From SCRA01 sp035533275 (GTDB taxonomy: Bacteria > Vulcanimicrobiota > Vulcanimicrobiia > Vulcanimicrobiales > SCRA01): a DNA stretch of 64,000 bases. A program made the position numbers and the translations under genes. The stretch lies in assembly GCA_035533275.1 (NCBI GenBank), contig DATLUD010000070.1, positions 51,091 to 115,090 on the forward strand. The letters run 5' to 3'. Below are positions 49,167 to 58,171 of the stretch, piece after piece. Under the pieces are notes generated by a model. That model searched no databases. It was not told the origin of the DNA and saw nothing but the letters and a program-made list of their open reading frames with translations. How positions within the stretch are numbered: position 1 is the stretch's first letter; each line of letters begins with the position of its first letter.

Positions 49167-51065
49167 CTACCTCACCACCGCGAAGTACACGATCATTGCC
49201 GCGGCTCCGCAGAGCAGCGTCAACGCGTAAGTGCGCACGAGTCCGCTCTGCCAGCGGCGGAAGAGCAGGCCCAGGATGCCCGCGTCGGTCGCCACGTCTC
49301 GCACCAGCACGGCGTCGATCACCTTGGGATCGAGCACGCGCGCGAACCACGTTCCGATCGCCCGCGCGGGCACCGTGAAGAGCGCGTCGAGCAGCTCGTT
49401 CCAGTAGAACAGCTTCACCAGGAACGCCGGCTGCGTCTTCGCCTCGCGCTCCAGGCGGTCGGGAGCGTCGGCCAGCGCCGCCGCCGTGCCGTACTGCAGG
49501 TAGGCCAATCCCGCTCCGACGATCAGTGCCGCCAGCAGCGGCAGCTGGGTGGAAAGGAACTCGCCGCCCCACGCCCCGACGGGCACCTCCGGCGCGCCGT
49601 TGAAGACGGGCGCCAGGAACCGCGCGAAGCTCTCGACCGGCCAGTTGAGCCAGCCGATCACCACCGAGCCCACACCGAGCACGGCCACCGGAAGCCCCAT
49701 GACCCATGCGGGGACGTGCGGCCCGTGACCGTGTTCGCCGGCATGGGGATCGCCGCGGTACTCGCCCGCGAAGGTGATCCACATCATGCGCGACATGTAG
49801 TACGCGGTGAGCGCCGCGGCCAGCACGCCCAGCGCCCAGAGGATCGGGTGGCCCAGTGCCAGCGTCTGGTAGACGACGGCGTCCTTGGAGACCCAGCCGC
49901 TGAAGAGCGGCACGCCGGTGATGGCGCACGTCGCGGCCAGCATGCTCCAGAAGGCGACCGGCATCTTCTTCGCCAGACCGCCCATCTTGCGCACGTCCTG
50001 CTCGCCCGCCAAGTTGTGGATGATGATGCCGGACGCCAGGAAGAGGCACGCCTTGAAGAAGGCATGCGTGTAGAAGTGCAGCACGCCCGCGCTGTAGGCG
50101 CCCACGCCCACGCCCATGATCATGTAGCCGATCTGCGACATGGTCGAGTAGGCCAGGATTCGCTTGATGTCCCACTGCACCACGCCCAGCAGGGCCCCGG
50201 CCAGCGCCGTGACCGCGCCGACCACGCCGACGGTCTCCATGGCACCGGGCGCGTGCTGGTAGATCGGCCAGCAGCGCGCCACCAGGTAGACGCCGGCCGT
50301 GACCATCGTGGCGGCGTGGATGAGCGCCGAGACGGGAGTGGGCCCTTCCATCGCGTCGGCCAACCACGTATGCAGCGGCACCTGCGCCGACTTCGCCGCG
50401 GCGCCGACCAGCAGGCCCAGCGCGATCAGCGTCATGATCGCCGGCGGCCCCTGCGCCGCCTTGGCGAAGACGTCGGCGTACGAGAGCGAGCCGAAGGTGC
50501 CGTAGATCGCGAAGATCGCGAGCAGGATGCCAACGTCGCCGACCACGTTCATGACGAACGCCTTGCGGGCCGCCTCGACCGCCGAGGGGCGCTCCGTCCA
50601 GAAGCCGATGAGCCAGAACGAGGCCAGGCCCACCAGTCCCCAGCCCACCAGCAAGAAGACGAAGTTGTCCGCGAGCACCAGCGTCAGCATCGCGAAGATG
50701 AAGAAGTTGAGATACGAGAAGAAGCGCGCCTCGGCCCGGTCGCCGGCGAGGTAGCCGATCGAGTAGAGGTGGATCAGAAAGCCGACGCCCGTGATGATCG
50801 AGAGCCAGATGAAGGCGAGCCGGTCGACCAGCAGACCCAGGGAGATGCCCGGCGCCCACTCCCAGAGGGCGACGTGCACGCCGCCCGGCTGCGCGGCGAC
50901 GGCCGGCCAGAGGGCCAGCGTGGCGACGAACGCGGCCCCCAGCACCGCCGTGGCCAACGGCCCCGCCAAGCGCTTGAGCTGCGGGCCGAACGCCCAGAGG
51001 AAGACCGCTCCCGCAAACGGCAGGATCCAGACGATCAGCGGCCAGGTGTTGAGGCTCGACTCCAC
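49167..51065 (-). CDS. nuoL: NADH-quinone oxidoreductase subunit L
   Basis: 632 residues from GTG 51065. Largest antiporter-type subunit of complex I: FILVGWGLVGLASFWLIGFW-like TM5 region (seen as FLLVGWGLVGLASFWLIGFW), then KSAQVPLHTWLADAMEGPTP and DIKRILAYSTMSQIGYMIMG. The C-terminal part (about 520-632) has the lateral helix and anchoring segment. Proton translocation in the inner membrane. Seven bases separate it from nuoK. Confidence 0.95.
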   Translation of the reverse strand: MESSLNTWPLIVWILPFAGAVFLWAFGPQLKRLAGPLATAVLGAAFVATLALWPAVAAQPGGVHVALWEWAPGISLGLLVDRLAFIWLSIITGVGFLIHLYSIGYLAGDRAEARFFSYLNFFIFAMLTLVLADNFVFLLVGWGLVGLASFWLIGFWTERPSAVEAARKAFVMNVVGDVGILLAIFAIYGTFGSLSYADVFAKAAQGPPAIMTLIALGLLVGAAAKSAQVPLHTWLADAMEGPTPVSALIHAATMVTAGVYLVARCWPIYQHAPGAMETVGVVGAVTALAGALLGVVQWDIKRILAYSTMSQIGYMIMGVGVGAYSAGVLHFYTHAFFKACLFLASGIIIHNLAGEQDVRKMGGLAKKMPVAFWSMLAATCAITGVPLFSGWVSKDAVVYQTLALGHPILWALGVLAAALTAYYMSRMMWITFAGEYRGDPHAGEHGHGPHVPAWVMGLPVAVLGVGSVVIGWLNWPVESFARFLAPVFNGAPEVPVGAWGGEFLSTQLPLLAALIVGAGLAYLQYGTAAALADAPDRLEREAKTQPAFLVKLFYWNELLDALFTVPARAIGTWFARVLDPKVIDAVLVRDVATDAGILGLLFRRWQSGLVRTYALTLLCGAAAMIVYFAVVR

Positions 51066-51072
51066 AGTGCGA

Positions 51073-51393
51073 CTACCCCTTCAACAGCGCGATGTCGTCC
51101 ACGTTGGACTGCGGACGCGGACGGAAGAGCATGACCACGATGGCCAGACCGATCGCCGCCTCCGCGGCGGCCACGGTGATGACCAAGAAGGCGAAGATGT
51201 GCCCCGCGTTGTTCAGCCACGCGCGCGCGTAGGCCATGAACGTCAGGTTGGCCGCGTTCCACATCAGCTCGATGGACATCAGCATGATCAGCGGGTTGCG
51301 CCGCAGCACCACCCCTGCCACCCCGATGAAGAACATGGCGCCCGCCACCAGCGCGTAGAGATTCGGCGGCACCGGCATCTGCACCGGGATCAT
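51073..51393 (-). CDS. nuoK: NADH-quinone oxidoreductase subunit K
   Basis: 106 residues, three membrane helices. LIMLMSIELMWNAANLTFMA holds the conserved Glu of TM2, and FLVITVAAAEAAIGLAIVVM the Glu of TM3; both are part of the central proton axis of complex I. Its start overlaps the stop of nuoJ by 4 bases. Confidence 0.95.
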   Translation of the reverse strand: MIPVQMPVPPNLYALVAGAMFFIGVAGVVLRRNPLIMLMSIELMWNAANLTFMAYARAWLNNAGHIFAFLVITVAAAEAAIGLAIVVMLFRPRPQSNVDDIALLKG

Positions 51394-52025
51394 CGCGTCG
51401 GCTCCATCGTGCGCTCGGGCTTGGCGATCGGCTCGCGCGCGGCGGCCTTGCCGCGGCGCTCTTGCACCGAGCCGCCCGCCAGGACCACCACGCCGATCAC
51501 CGCGATCAGCAGCACGAAGGCCGTGAGCTCGAAGGGCAAGAGGTACGTGGTGAAGAGCGCGCGGCCGAAGTCGGCGATGCTGCCGAAGGCGCCCGGCGCG
51601 CCGGGCGTGATGGTGATCGCCGCGATCTGGTTCTCGCCACCCGGCAGCACCGTTGCCGCCCCCAGCATCCCGCCGCCCTGCGGCGAGGGCGCGTGGAGCA
51701 GCGAAAGACCCAGCACCACCAGCGCCAGCACGCCGACGATCACCGTGGGCGTGACGATGCGCGCGAGCCGGTTGGCGCCGAGATCGGTCACCGTCGTGCC
51801 TGCGCCCAGCAGCGCGATCACGAAGACGAACAGGATGAGGATGGCGCCGGAGTAGACGATGATCTGGATCATCGCCACGAACTCCGCCGACAGGCTCAGA
51901 TAGAACACCGCCAGGGCGGCGAAGTTCGCCAGGAGGGCCACCACGCTGTGAACGGGGTTCTTCGCGGTCACCACGATCAGGGCCGAGGCGATCAGGGCGA
52001 CGGCCAGGATCACGAAGACGAGCAC
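51390..52025 (-). CDS. nuoJ: NADH-quinone oxidoreductase subunit J
   Basis: 211 residues with five membrane helices and a polar C-terminus. NPVHSVVALLANFAALAVFY and FVAMIQIIVYSGAILILFVF (TM3, including the Tyr-Ser-Gly-Ala motif that forms a pi-bulge) identify it. A loop after TM4 (about 105-145, PSPQGGGMLGAATVLPGGEN) is longer than in E. coli. It sits between nuoI (1 bp) and nuoK. Confidence 0.94.
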   Translation of the reverse strand: MLVFVILAVALIASALIVVTAKNPVHSVVALLANFAALAVFYLSLSAEFVAMIQIIVYSGAILILFVFVIALLGAGTTVTDLGANRLARIVTPTVIVGVLALVVLGLSLLHAPSPQGGGMLGAATVLPGGENQIAAITITPGAPGAFGSIADFGRALFTTYLLPFELTAFVLLIAVIGVVVLAGGSVQERRGKAAAREPIAKPERTMEPTR

Positions 52026-52026
52026 G

Positions 52027-52665
52027 CTATTTGCCTCCCTTCACGCCGCGGTGCTCCGGCAGGAGCTCTCCGCCGGCGGAGGTGGGCATGTAGGTCTTCC
52101 CCTTGGAATCCAGGATCACGGAGCCGCGCCACGTGGCCGCATAGCCGCGTTCGGGATCGACGGTCGACTTCTGCCGCGCGACCTCGCCCAAGTCCCCAGG
52201 AATCCCGCCGGGGCGCTCGTCCGGCGCTTCGCCGACGCCGGCGTCCACGGGCACCAGCAGGCGCGTCTTGTCGTAGATGAAGGCGCTGCGCCGGTAATCC
52301 GCCATCTCGAAGCGAGGCGTCAACGTGATGGCGTCCGTCGGACATGCTTCCTCGCACATCCCGCAGAAGATGCACCGCAGCTCGTCGATCTCGTAGCGGA
52401 ACGCGTAGCGCTCACCCGGGGAGCGCCGGTCCTCGGGCGTGTTCTCCGCGCCGACCACGGTGATCGCGTTGGCCGGGCAGGCGATCTGGCAGAGCTCGCA
52501 GCCGATGCAGCGCTCCTTGCCGTCGGCGTAGCGCCGCAGCTCGTGGAGGCCGTGGAAGCGCGGGGCGTGAGCACGCTTGACGAAGGGATAGTCGATCGTC
52601 GCCTTGCGGCGAAACAGGAAGCCGAACGTGGTGGCCATCCCCTTGAAGATCGCGGCGATATTCAT
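52027..52665 (-). CDS. nuoI: NADH-quinone oxidoreductase subunit I
   Basis: 212-residue peripheral iron-sulfur subunit. Two ferredoxin motifs, CIGCELCQIACPANAI and CIFCGMCEEACPTDAI, bind clusters N6a and N6b that carry electrons to N2. The N-terminal helix (FKGMATTFGFLFRRKATIDY) docks on NuoH. The C-terminal 50 residues beyond the fold (after PVDAGVGEAPDERPGG) are an extension compared with E. coli NuoI (180 residues). Confidence 0.95.
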   Translation of the reverse strand: MNIAAIFKGMATTFGFLFRRKATIDYPFVKRAHAPRFHGLHELRRYADGKERCIGCELCQIACPANAITVVGAENTPEDRRSPGERYAFRYEIDELRCIFCGMCEEACPTDAITLTPRFEMADYRRSAFIYDKTRLLVPVDAGVGEAPDERPGGIPGDLGEVARQKSTVDPERGYAATWRGSVILDSKGKTYMPTSAGGELLPEHRGVKGGK

Positions 52666-52683
52666 CTCTCAGCCTTCCCGACT

Positions 52684-53676
52684 CTAGTACCAGACCGCCA
52701 CGACGATCGCCGTGACCAGCAAGTTGAGCGTGGCGAGCGGCAGCAGCACCTTCCAACCGAAGGCCATCAACCGGTCGTAGCGCAAACGCGGCAGCGTCCC
52801 GCGCAGCCAGATGTAGAAGAACAGAAACGCGAAGACCTTGATCACGAAGTAGAGCAGGCCGAGCCAGGGATTCCCCGCCGCGCCCGGGCCGTTCCACCCG
52901 CCCAGGAAGAGCAGGGTCGCCAGACACGAGACCGTGATCATGTTGATGTACTCGGCGATGAAGAAGAGACCGAAGCGCAGGCCCGAGTATTCGGTGTGGA
53001 ACCCGGCAACCAGCTCCGACTCCGCCTCCACCAGGTCGAACGGCACGCGGTTGGTCTCGGCGACGGCCGTGATCGCGTAGATGCAGAAGCCCAGGAACTG
53101 CGGCACCACGAACCAGAGCCTGCTCTGCGCGTCGACGATTCCGGAGAGCGAGGTCGTGCTGGCCTGGAGCACCACGCCGATGACGGACATCGTCATCGCC
53201 AGCTCGTAGCTGATCATCTGCGCCGTGGAGCGGACGCTTCCCAGCAGCGGATACTTCGAACCCGAGGCCCATCCGGCCAGCGAGATGCCGTAGACGCCGA
53301 TCGAGGTGATCGCGAAGACGAAGAGGATGCCCGCGTCGACGTTGGCGATCGACCACGGTCCGTTCTCGCCCGACGAGAAAGGGATCACGGCGTACGCCAG
53401 CAGCGAGGAGAATACCGCGATGAAGGGCGCCAGCTTGTAGATCACGGGGTCGGCGGTATTCGGGGTCAGATCTTCCTTGAAGATCATCTTGACGGCGTCG
53501 GCCGCCGGCTGCAGCAGTCCCCAGGGTCCCACCTTGTTCGGGCCCACGCGCAGCTGCATGTAGGCCAGCACCTTGCGCTCGGCCAGCATGGTGTACGCGA
53601 AGAGCGTGACCACGATGATCAGCAGGATCAAGCTCTTGACCGCCACCAGCAGCCAGACGGGCAACGTCTCGATCAT
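52684..53676 (-). CDS. nuoH: NADH-quinone oxidoreductase subunit H
   Basis: 330 residues, eight helices. AERKVLAYMQLRVGPNKVGP is the signature of the quinone-chamber loop, and ETNRVPFDLVEAESELVAGF-type sequence (AETNRVPFDLVEAESELVAG) carries the acidic residues linking quinone reduction to proton pumping. Start overlaps the nuoG stop in ATGA; 18 bp separate it from nuoI. Confidence 0.96.
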   Translation of the reverse strand: MIETLPVWLLVAVKSLILLIIVVTLFAYTMLAERKVLAYMQLRVGPNKVGPWGLLQPAADAVKMIFKEDLTPNTADPVIYKLAPFIAVFSSLLAYAVIPFSSGENGPWSIANVDAGILFVFAITSIGVYGISLAGWASGSKYPLLGSVRSTAQMISYELAMTMSVIGVVLQASTTSLSGIVDAQSRLWFVVPQFLGFCIYAITAVAETNRVPFDLVEAESELVAGFHTEYSGLRFGLFFIAEYINMITVSCLATLLFLGGWNGPGAAGNPWLGLLYFVIKVFAFLFFYIWLRGTLPRLRYDRLMAFGWKVLLPLATLNLLVTAIVVAVWY

Positions 53677-56087
53677 TCTCCCTGCGCCCCCGCGAGCGCG
53701 GCTGCGCGCTCGCCCTTCTTCACCAATGTCAGCGTCGCGCCGACTCGCCCAACGCCGTCTGCCAAGGCGTTCGCCGGCGCTTCGGGCAAGGCGCCGATCA
53801 CGCCCACGGTGCCTGCGGGAACGTCGTCGCTCACGACCACCATCATGTGCTCGAGCGCGCCGGCGGCGTTGCGCAGGTCCACCACGTCGCCGTCGTCCAG
53901 ACCCAGACGGCCGGCGTCGGCGGCGTTGACGAACGCCGTCGGCCTCGGCCGCAGCTCCGCCTCCAGCGCGCGGTCGTTGGCACTGGTGCCGCCACCGGCG
54001 TAGAGCCGCGGCAGCGTCAGCACGGTCAGGTCACCGCCGGCCGTCGCGTTCCCCATGCCGACGGCAGCGGCCGCCGAGCCGGGCGCGAGGCCGCGCTGCG
54101 TCTCGGCAGCGGGGAGCGTGATCGCCGCTTCCTCGAGCTCGCCCTCTCCCGGCACCGGCAAGCCGATCGCGTCGGCGAGCAGGAAGAGGATCTCGCGGTC
54201 CGCGAGCGGCTCGCCGCCGTGCGGGCGGCACGAGACCGCGACGCGCTTGGTCTCGCCGTCCAGCGCCGTGACGTGGCCGGCCTTCTCGTAGGACGAGAGG
54301 ACCGGCAGCACCACGTGGCTGCGCACGGCCGTGCCGGTCATGAAGATCTCCGCGGTCACCAGGAAGGGCACCCGCTCCAGCGCGGCGCGGACGAGCGCAC
54401 CGTCCGGATACGAGAGGAGCGGGTTGGCCCCGAAGATCACCAGCGCCTTGAGCTCGCCGCGCGCCGCGGCCCGCAGCATCCCTTCGGTGGAGAGGCCGGC
54501 GCGCTCGGCGGGGCGATAGCCCGGCAAGAACGCGGGATGCATGCCCATCGCCTCGGCGCCGCGCGCGTTTGGCGAGTGGCCCACGACCAGCAGAGCGGCG
54601 TGCTTGTCGCCGTCGCGCAGCACGTCGATCAACCGCTCCACCGCGGCGGCCGCGGCGTCACCCTTGCCGTCCCAGATCACGACGATGCGCTCACCGCCGC
54701 GCAGCAGCCGGGCCAGCGCCACCGCATCCGGCGCGCCGCTCTGCTTGGGAACGTCCTCGGCGTGACGCAGGTTGGCGGCAGCCTCGCTCAGCAGCGCGGC
54801 GGCATCGCCCGCGCCGTAGTGATGGGTCTCCAGCGGCCGGTTCGGCTTGGCGTCGCCGACGTGGATTAGCCGCGCGCCGCGCCGGCGAACGGCATAGCGC
54901 ACGCGCAGCTCCAGGACCGGAGCCTGCTCCACGGTGTCGGCGCCGACTTCCAGAATGACGTCGGCGTCGTCGAGGTCGCGGACGCCCGCGGCCAGCCGCC
55001 CCGGCGTCGCGGTCAGCTCGCCGTGGGTGCGATGATCGACGTTGGGAGAGCCCAGGCCACGCATCAGGTACTGCAGCAGATAGGCTTCCTCGTTCGTCAG
55101 CCGCCCGCCGCCGATGGCGCCGATGGACTCGGGGCCGAAGTGCTCGGCGGAGTCCTTCAGCGTCTTGGCCACCAGCGCGGCGGCGTCGCTCCACGCCAGA
55201 TCGACCCATTGGTCCTCGCCGGAGCGCACCATGGGCTGGGAGAGGCGCCGCTGATCGGCGAGGAAGCCGATGTTGTAGCGCCCCCGGTCGCAGAGCCAAT
55301 CCCCGGCGGGATCGAGATGCGGGTTCGTCGAGACGTGATCGTAGCGGGTGCGCAGGAGCACGTCGAAGCGCGAGTCGGCAAAGGTGGAGCAGCCGACGGG
55401 GCATTGCGTGCAGGTGGTGAGCGTCGGCTTGACGTCCCACGGCCGCGCCTTGAAGCGGTACGTCTTGGACGTCAGCGCGCCGACCGGGCAGAGCTCGGTG
55501 GTGTTCCCCGAGAAGTAGGAGGCGTACGGGCGGGAGTCCTCGGTAGCGATGATCGTCTGCACGCCGCGGGCCGCCGTCACCAGGCGCCGCTCGCTCGTGA
55601 TCTCGTCGTCGAAGCGCACGCAGCGCTGGCAGAGCACGCAGCGCTGCTCGTCGAGCACGATGGTCGGTCCCAGATCGACCGCCTTGGGCTTGTTCATTTT
55701 CGCCATGCCGCTGCGCGAGCTGTCCTGGCCGAAGGCGACGGTGTAGTCCTGCAGGTCGCACTCGCCGCCTTTGTCGCAGATCGGGCAGTCCAGCGGGTGG
55801 TTGAGCAGCAAGAACTCCAGCTGCGCGCGGCGCCCCGTCTCGACCGGCTCCGAGACGGTGTCGACCACCATGCCGTCCGTCACGCGCGTGTTGCAGCCGA
55901 TCTGCAGCTTCGGCTGCCCCTCGATGCGCACCAGGCACATGCGGCAGAGACCCGCGGGCGCGAGCTTGGCGTGGTAGCAGAAGTTCGGCACGTGCTGCCC
56001 GATGCGCTTGGCGGTCTCGATCAAGAGCTCGCCATCGGGCGCGCTCACCTTGATGCCGTCGATCGTGACGGTCACGGTCTTTGCCAT
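53673..56087 (-). CDS. nuoG: NADH-quinone oxidoreductase subunit G
   Basis: 804 residues. N-terminal [2Fe-2S] domain (CYHAKLAPAGLCRMCLVRIE with CNTRV), the His-Cys3 cluster motif HPLDCPICDKGGECDLQDY, the [4Fe-4S] motif CVLCQRCVRF, and a further CTQCPVGC with a distant Cys in WLCDRGRYN, the off-pathway cluster N7 kept in some bacteria. The C-terminal two thirds are a molybdopterin-oxidoreductase-like domain without cofactor. Electron wire of the complex I peripheral arm. Nine bases from nuoF. Confidence 0.95.
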   Translation of the reverse strand: MAKTVTVTIDGIKVSAPDGELLIETAKRIGQHVPNFCYHAKLAPAGLCRMCLVRIEGQPKLQIGCNTRVTDGMVVDTVSEPVETGRRAQLEFLLLNHPLDCPICDKGGECDLQDYTVAFGQDSSRSGMAKMNKPKAVDLGPTIVLDEQRCVLCQRCVRFDDEITSERRLVTAARGVQTIIATEDSRPYASYFSGNTTELCPVGALTSKTYRFKARPWDVKPTLTTCTQCPVGCSTFADSRFDVLLRTRYDHVSTNPHLDPAGDWLCDRGRYNIGFLADQRRLSQPMVRSGEDQWVDLAWSDAAALVAKTLKDSAEHFGPESIGAIGGGRLTNEEAYLLQYLMRGLGSPNVDHRTHGELTATPGRLAAGVRDLDDADVILEVGADTVEQAPVLELRVRYAVRRRGARLIHVGDAKPNRPLETHHYGAGDAAALLSEAAANLRHAEDVPKQSGAPDAVALARLLRGGERIVVIWDGKGDAAAAAVERLIDVLRDGDKHAALLVVGHSPNARGAEAMGMHPAFLPGYRPAERAGLSTEGMLRAAARGELKALVIFGANPLLSYPDGALVRAALERVPFLVTAEIFMTGTAVRSHVVLPVLSSYEKAGHVTALDGETKRVAVSCRPHGGEPLADREILFLLADAIGLPVPGEGELEEAAITLPAAETQRGLAPGSAAAAVGMGNATAGGDLTVLTLPRLYAGGGTSANDRALEAELRPRPTAFVNAADAGRLGLDDGDVVDLRNAAGALEHMMVVVSDDVPAGTVGVIGALPEAPANALADGVGRVGATLTLVKKGERAAALAGAQGE

Positions 56088-56096
56088 CGCTGCTCG

Positions 56097-57404
56097 TTAC
56101 CTCGTCGCCGCCGCCAGCTTCGCGGCCGTGGTGCCCAGGAGCGAGACCTCGGGGATGCGCTCGGCACCCCTCAGAAACTCCTCGGGAAAGCGCTTGATCG
56201 CGCTCTGAAGGAAGGGCACGCTGGCGTCGCCGAGCGCGCAGAGGCTGTGGCCGGCGATCTTGTCGCCGACGGTCGTCAAGAGGTCCACGTCGATCTTACG
56301 CCCGTGCCCTTCCAAGAGCCGCTCGAGCATCGCCTCGCTCCAATGCGTGCCCTCGCGGCACGGCGTGCACTGCCCGCACGACTCGTGCGCGTAGAAGCGC
56401 TGGAGAACGAACGCCGCCTCGAGCATGTCCGTGGTGTCGTCCATCACCACCATCGCGCCCGAGCCCAGCATCGAGCCCGCCGCGGCAATCGAGTCGAAGT
56501 CGTACGCGACATCGAGGTGCTCCTCAAAGAGGCACGCCGACGATCCGCCGCCCGGCTGGACCGCCTTGACCTTGCGCCCGTCGAAAAGGCCGCCCGCGTG
56601 CTCGAAGATCAGCTCGCGGATCGTCACGCCCAGCGGAACCTCGTAGTTGCCGGGCTTGCGCACGTGGCCGGAGATGGAGACGATTTTCAGCCCCGGCGAC
56701 TTCACCGGACCGATCGAGGCGAACCATTCCGCTCCGCGCGCCAAGATGTGGGGCACGAACGCCAGCGTCTCGACGTTGTTGACGACGGTGGGCATGTCGT
56801 AGAGGCCGGCATTGGCGGGAAACGGAGGCTTGAGCCGCGGCTCGCCGCGCTTGCCCTCCAGCGAGTTGAGCAGACCCGTCTCCTCGCCGCAGATGTAAGC
56901 GCCCGCGCCGCGATGGACCACCAGCTCGCACGACCACTCGCCGCCACAGATCTTCTCGCCGACCATGCCGGCGGCGCGCGCCTGCGCCAGGGATCGGGTG
57001 AAGATCCCGTAGCCTTCCAGCATCTCCCCGCGGATGTAGATGAACGCCCTGGCCGCGCGGATGGCATAGGCGGAGGCCATGATCCCCTCGATGATCTGAT
57101 GGGGCGTGAACTCCAGCAGCATGCGGTCCTTGAACGTGCCGGGCTCCGCCTCGTCGCAGTTGCAGACCAGGTAGCGCGGCCGGCCGTCCTTGGGCAGGAA
57201 CGACCACTTGCGGCCGGTGGGAAAGCCCGCGCCGCCGCGGCCGCGCAGGTTCGACTTCATCACCGCGTCGACGACGCCGTCCGGCTCCATCTCGCGCACC
57301 GCGCGCCGGAGCTGCTCGTAGCCTCCCTGCTTGCGGTAGACGCCGATGTCGGTGAGATCCAGCTCCCCGATGCCCTTGGTCAGGACGGGCTCGTACGTCG
57401 GCAT
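56097..57404 (-). CDS. nuoF: NADH-quinone oxidoreductase subunit F
   Basis: 435 residues from ATG 57404 (the open frame further upstream is a shadow of nuoE). NADH and FMN binding: SNLRGRGGAGFPTGRKWSFL and AFIYIRGEMLEGYGIF; the [4Fe-4S] N3 motif is ESCGQCTPCREGT with a later Cys in AGHSLCALGD. It oxidises NADH and passes electrons to NuoG. Its ATG shares one base with the nuoE stop (TGATG). Confidence 0.96.
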   Translation of the reverse strand: MPTYEPVLTKGIGELDLTDIGVYRKQGGYEQLRRAVREMEPDGVVDAVMKSNLRGRGGAGFPTGRKWSFLPKDGRPRYLVCNCDEAEPGTFKDRMLLEFTPHQIIEGIMASAYAIRAARAFIYIRGEMLEGYGIFTRSLAQARAAGMVGEKICGGEWSCELVVHRGAGAYICGEETGLLNSLEGKRGEPRLKPPFPANAGLYDMPTVVNNVETLAFVPHILARGAEWFASIGPVKSPGLKIVSISGHVRKPGNYEVPLGVTIRELIFEHAGGLFDGRKVKAVQPGGGSSACLFEEHLDVAYDFDSIAAAGSMLGSGAMVVMDDTTDMLEAAFVLQRFYAHESCGQCTPCREGTHWSEAMLERLLEGHGRKIDVDLLTTVGDKIAGHSLCALGDASVPFLQSAIKRFPEEFLRGAERIPEVSLLGTTAAKLAAATR

Positions 57405-58171
57405 CAGTAATTGCCCTCCATGACCGTCTGGTCGTGCGGCGCCGGCAGCATCGCGTCCACCGTCTCGGCGTCGGCGAAGCGTCCCGGAGCTGAGACGGCG
57501 AGCACGCCCTCCTCGCGGAAGCGCTCCGCTGCCATGCGCCCCGGCTCGTCGCCCACGCCGCCGGCATTGTTGGGGTTGGGCACGCCCACCGCTCCGGCGC
57601 TCTTGCGGGCCGCCCGCGGCCAGGCGGGGCCGCGCACCTCGCGCGGAGGCTGCTCCGTCTGGGCCAGCGGCTCGACGCCGTAAGCGCCCGCGCGCATCGC
57701 CTCGATCATCTCGTCGACCATCTCCGGCGTGAGGTCGTAGACGAAGCGCAGGTTGACCTGCATGCACGGCGCGCGGTCGCACGCGGCCAGGCACTCCACC
57801 TCCTCGTACGAGAAGAGCCCGTCGTCGGTGGTCTCCAAGTGGCCGATGCCCAGGCGCTCACGGAAACGCTCCATGATCTCCTTGGCGCCGCGCAACGTGC
57901 ACGAGAGGTTGCGGCAGACCTGGAGGTTGTACTTCCCGATCGGCCGCCGGTAGAAGAGCGTGTAGAACGTGATCACGCTCTCGCACTGGGCCGGGGTCAC
58001 GCCGCAGGTCCGCGCGACGAAGTCCACCGCTTCCGGCGTGGCGAAGCCGATCTGCTCCTGGAAGAGATGGACCAGCGGCAGCAGCGCGCTGCGGCGCTGC
58101 GGATACTGGGCGACGATGCGGTCGATCTCCGGTTGGAGCCTCGCCCGCAGCGCCTCGAAGTCGAGAGCCAT
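57404..58171 (-). CDS. nuoE: NADH-quinone oxidoreductase subunit E with C-terminal extension
   Basis: 255 residues from ATG 58171 (GTG 58174 also possible). Residues 1-160 are the normal thioredoxin-like [2Fe-2S] subunit with Cys86, Cys91 (VCRNLSC) and Cys127, Cys131 (CLAAC), binding cluster N1a. About 95 further residues (161-255) are a low-complexity, Pro/Ala/Arg-rich tail that ends APHDQTVMEGNY and has no counterpart in the usual 160-170-residue subunit. The start shares one base with the nuoD stop. Confidence 0.93.
   Translation of the reverse strand: MALDFEALRARLQPEIDRIVAQYPQRRSALLPLVHLFQEQIGFATPEAVDFVARTCGVTPAQCESVITFYTLFYRRPIGKYNLQVCRNLSCTLRGAKEIMERFRERLGIGHLETTDDGLFSYEEVECLAACDRAPCMQVNLRFVYDLTPEMVDEMIEAMRAGAYGVEPLAQTEQPPREVRGPAWPRAARKSAGAVGVPNPNNAGGVGDEPGRMAAERFREEGVLAVSAPGRFADAETVDAMLPAPHDQTVMEGNY

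Noticed and set aside
47692..50859. Single 1055-residue NuoM-type protein or NuoL-NuoM fusion
   Set aside because: The part before 49164 is a shadow of nuoL, which is intact in its own frame; GTG 49164 with GTGAGG upstream starts nuoM.
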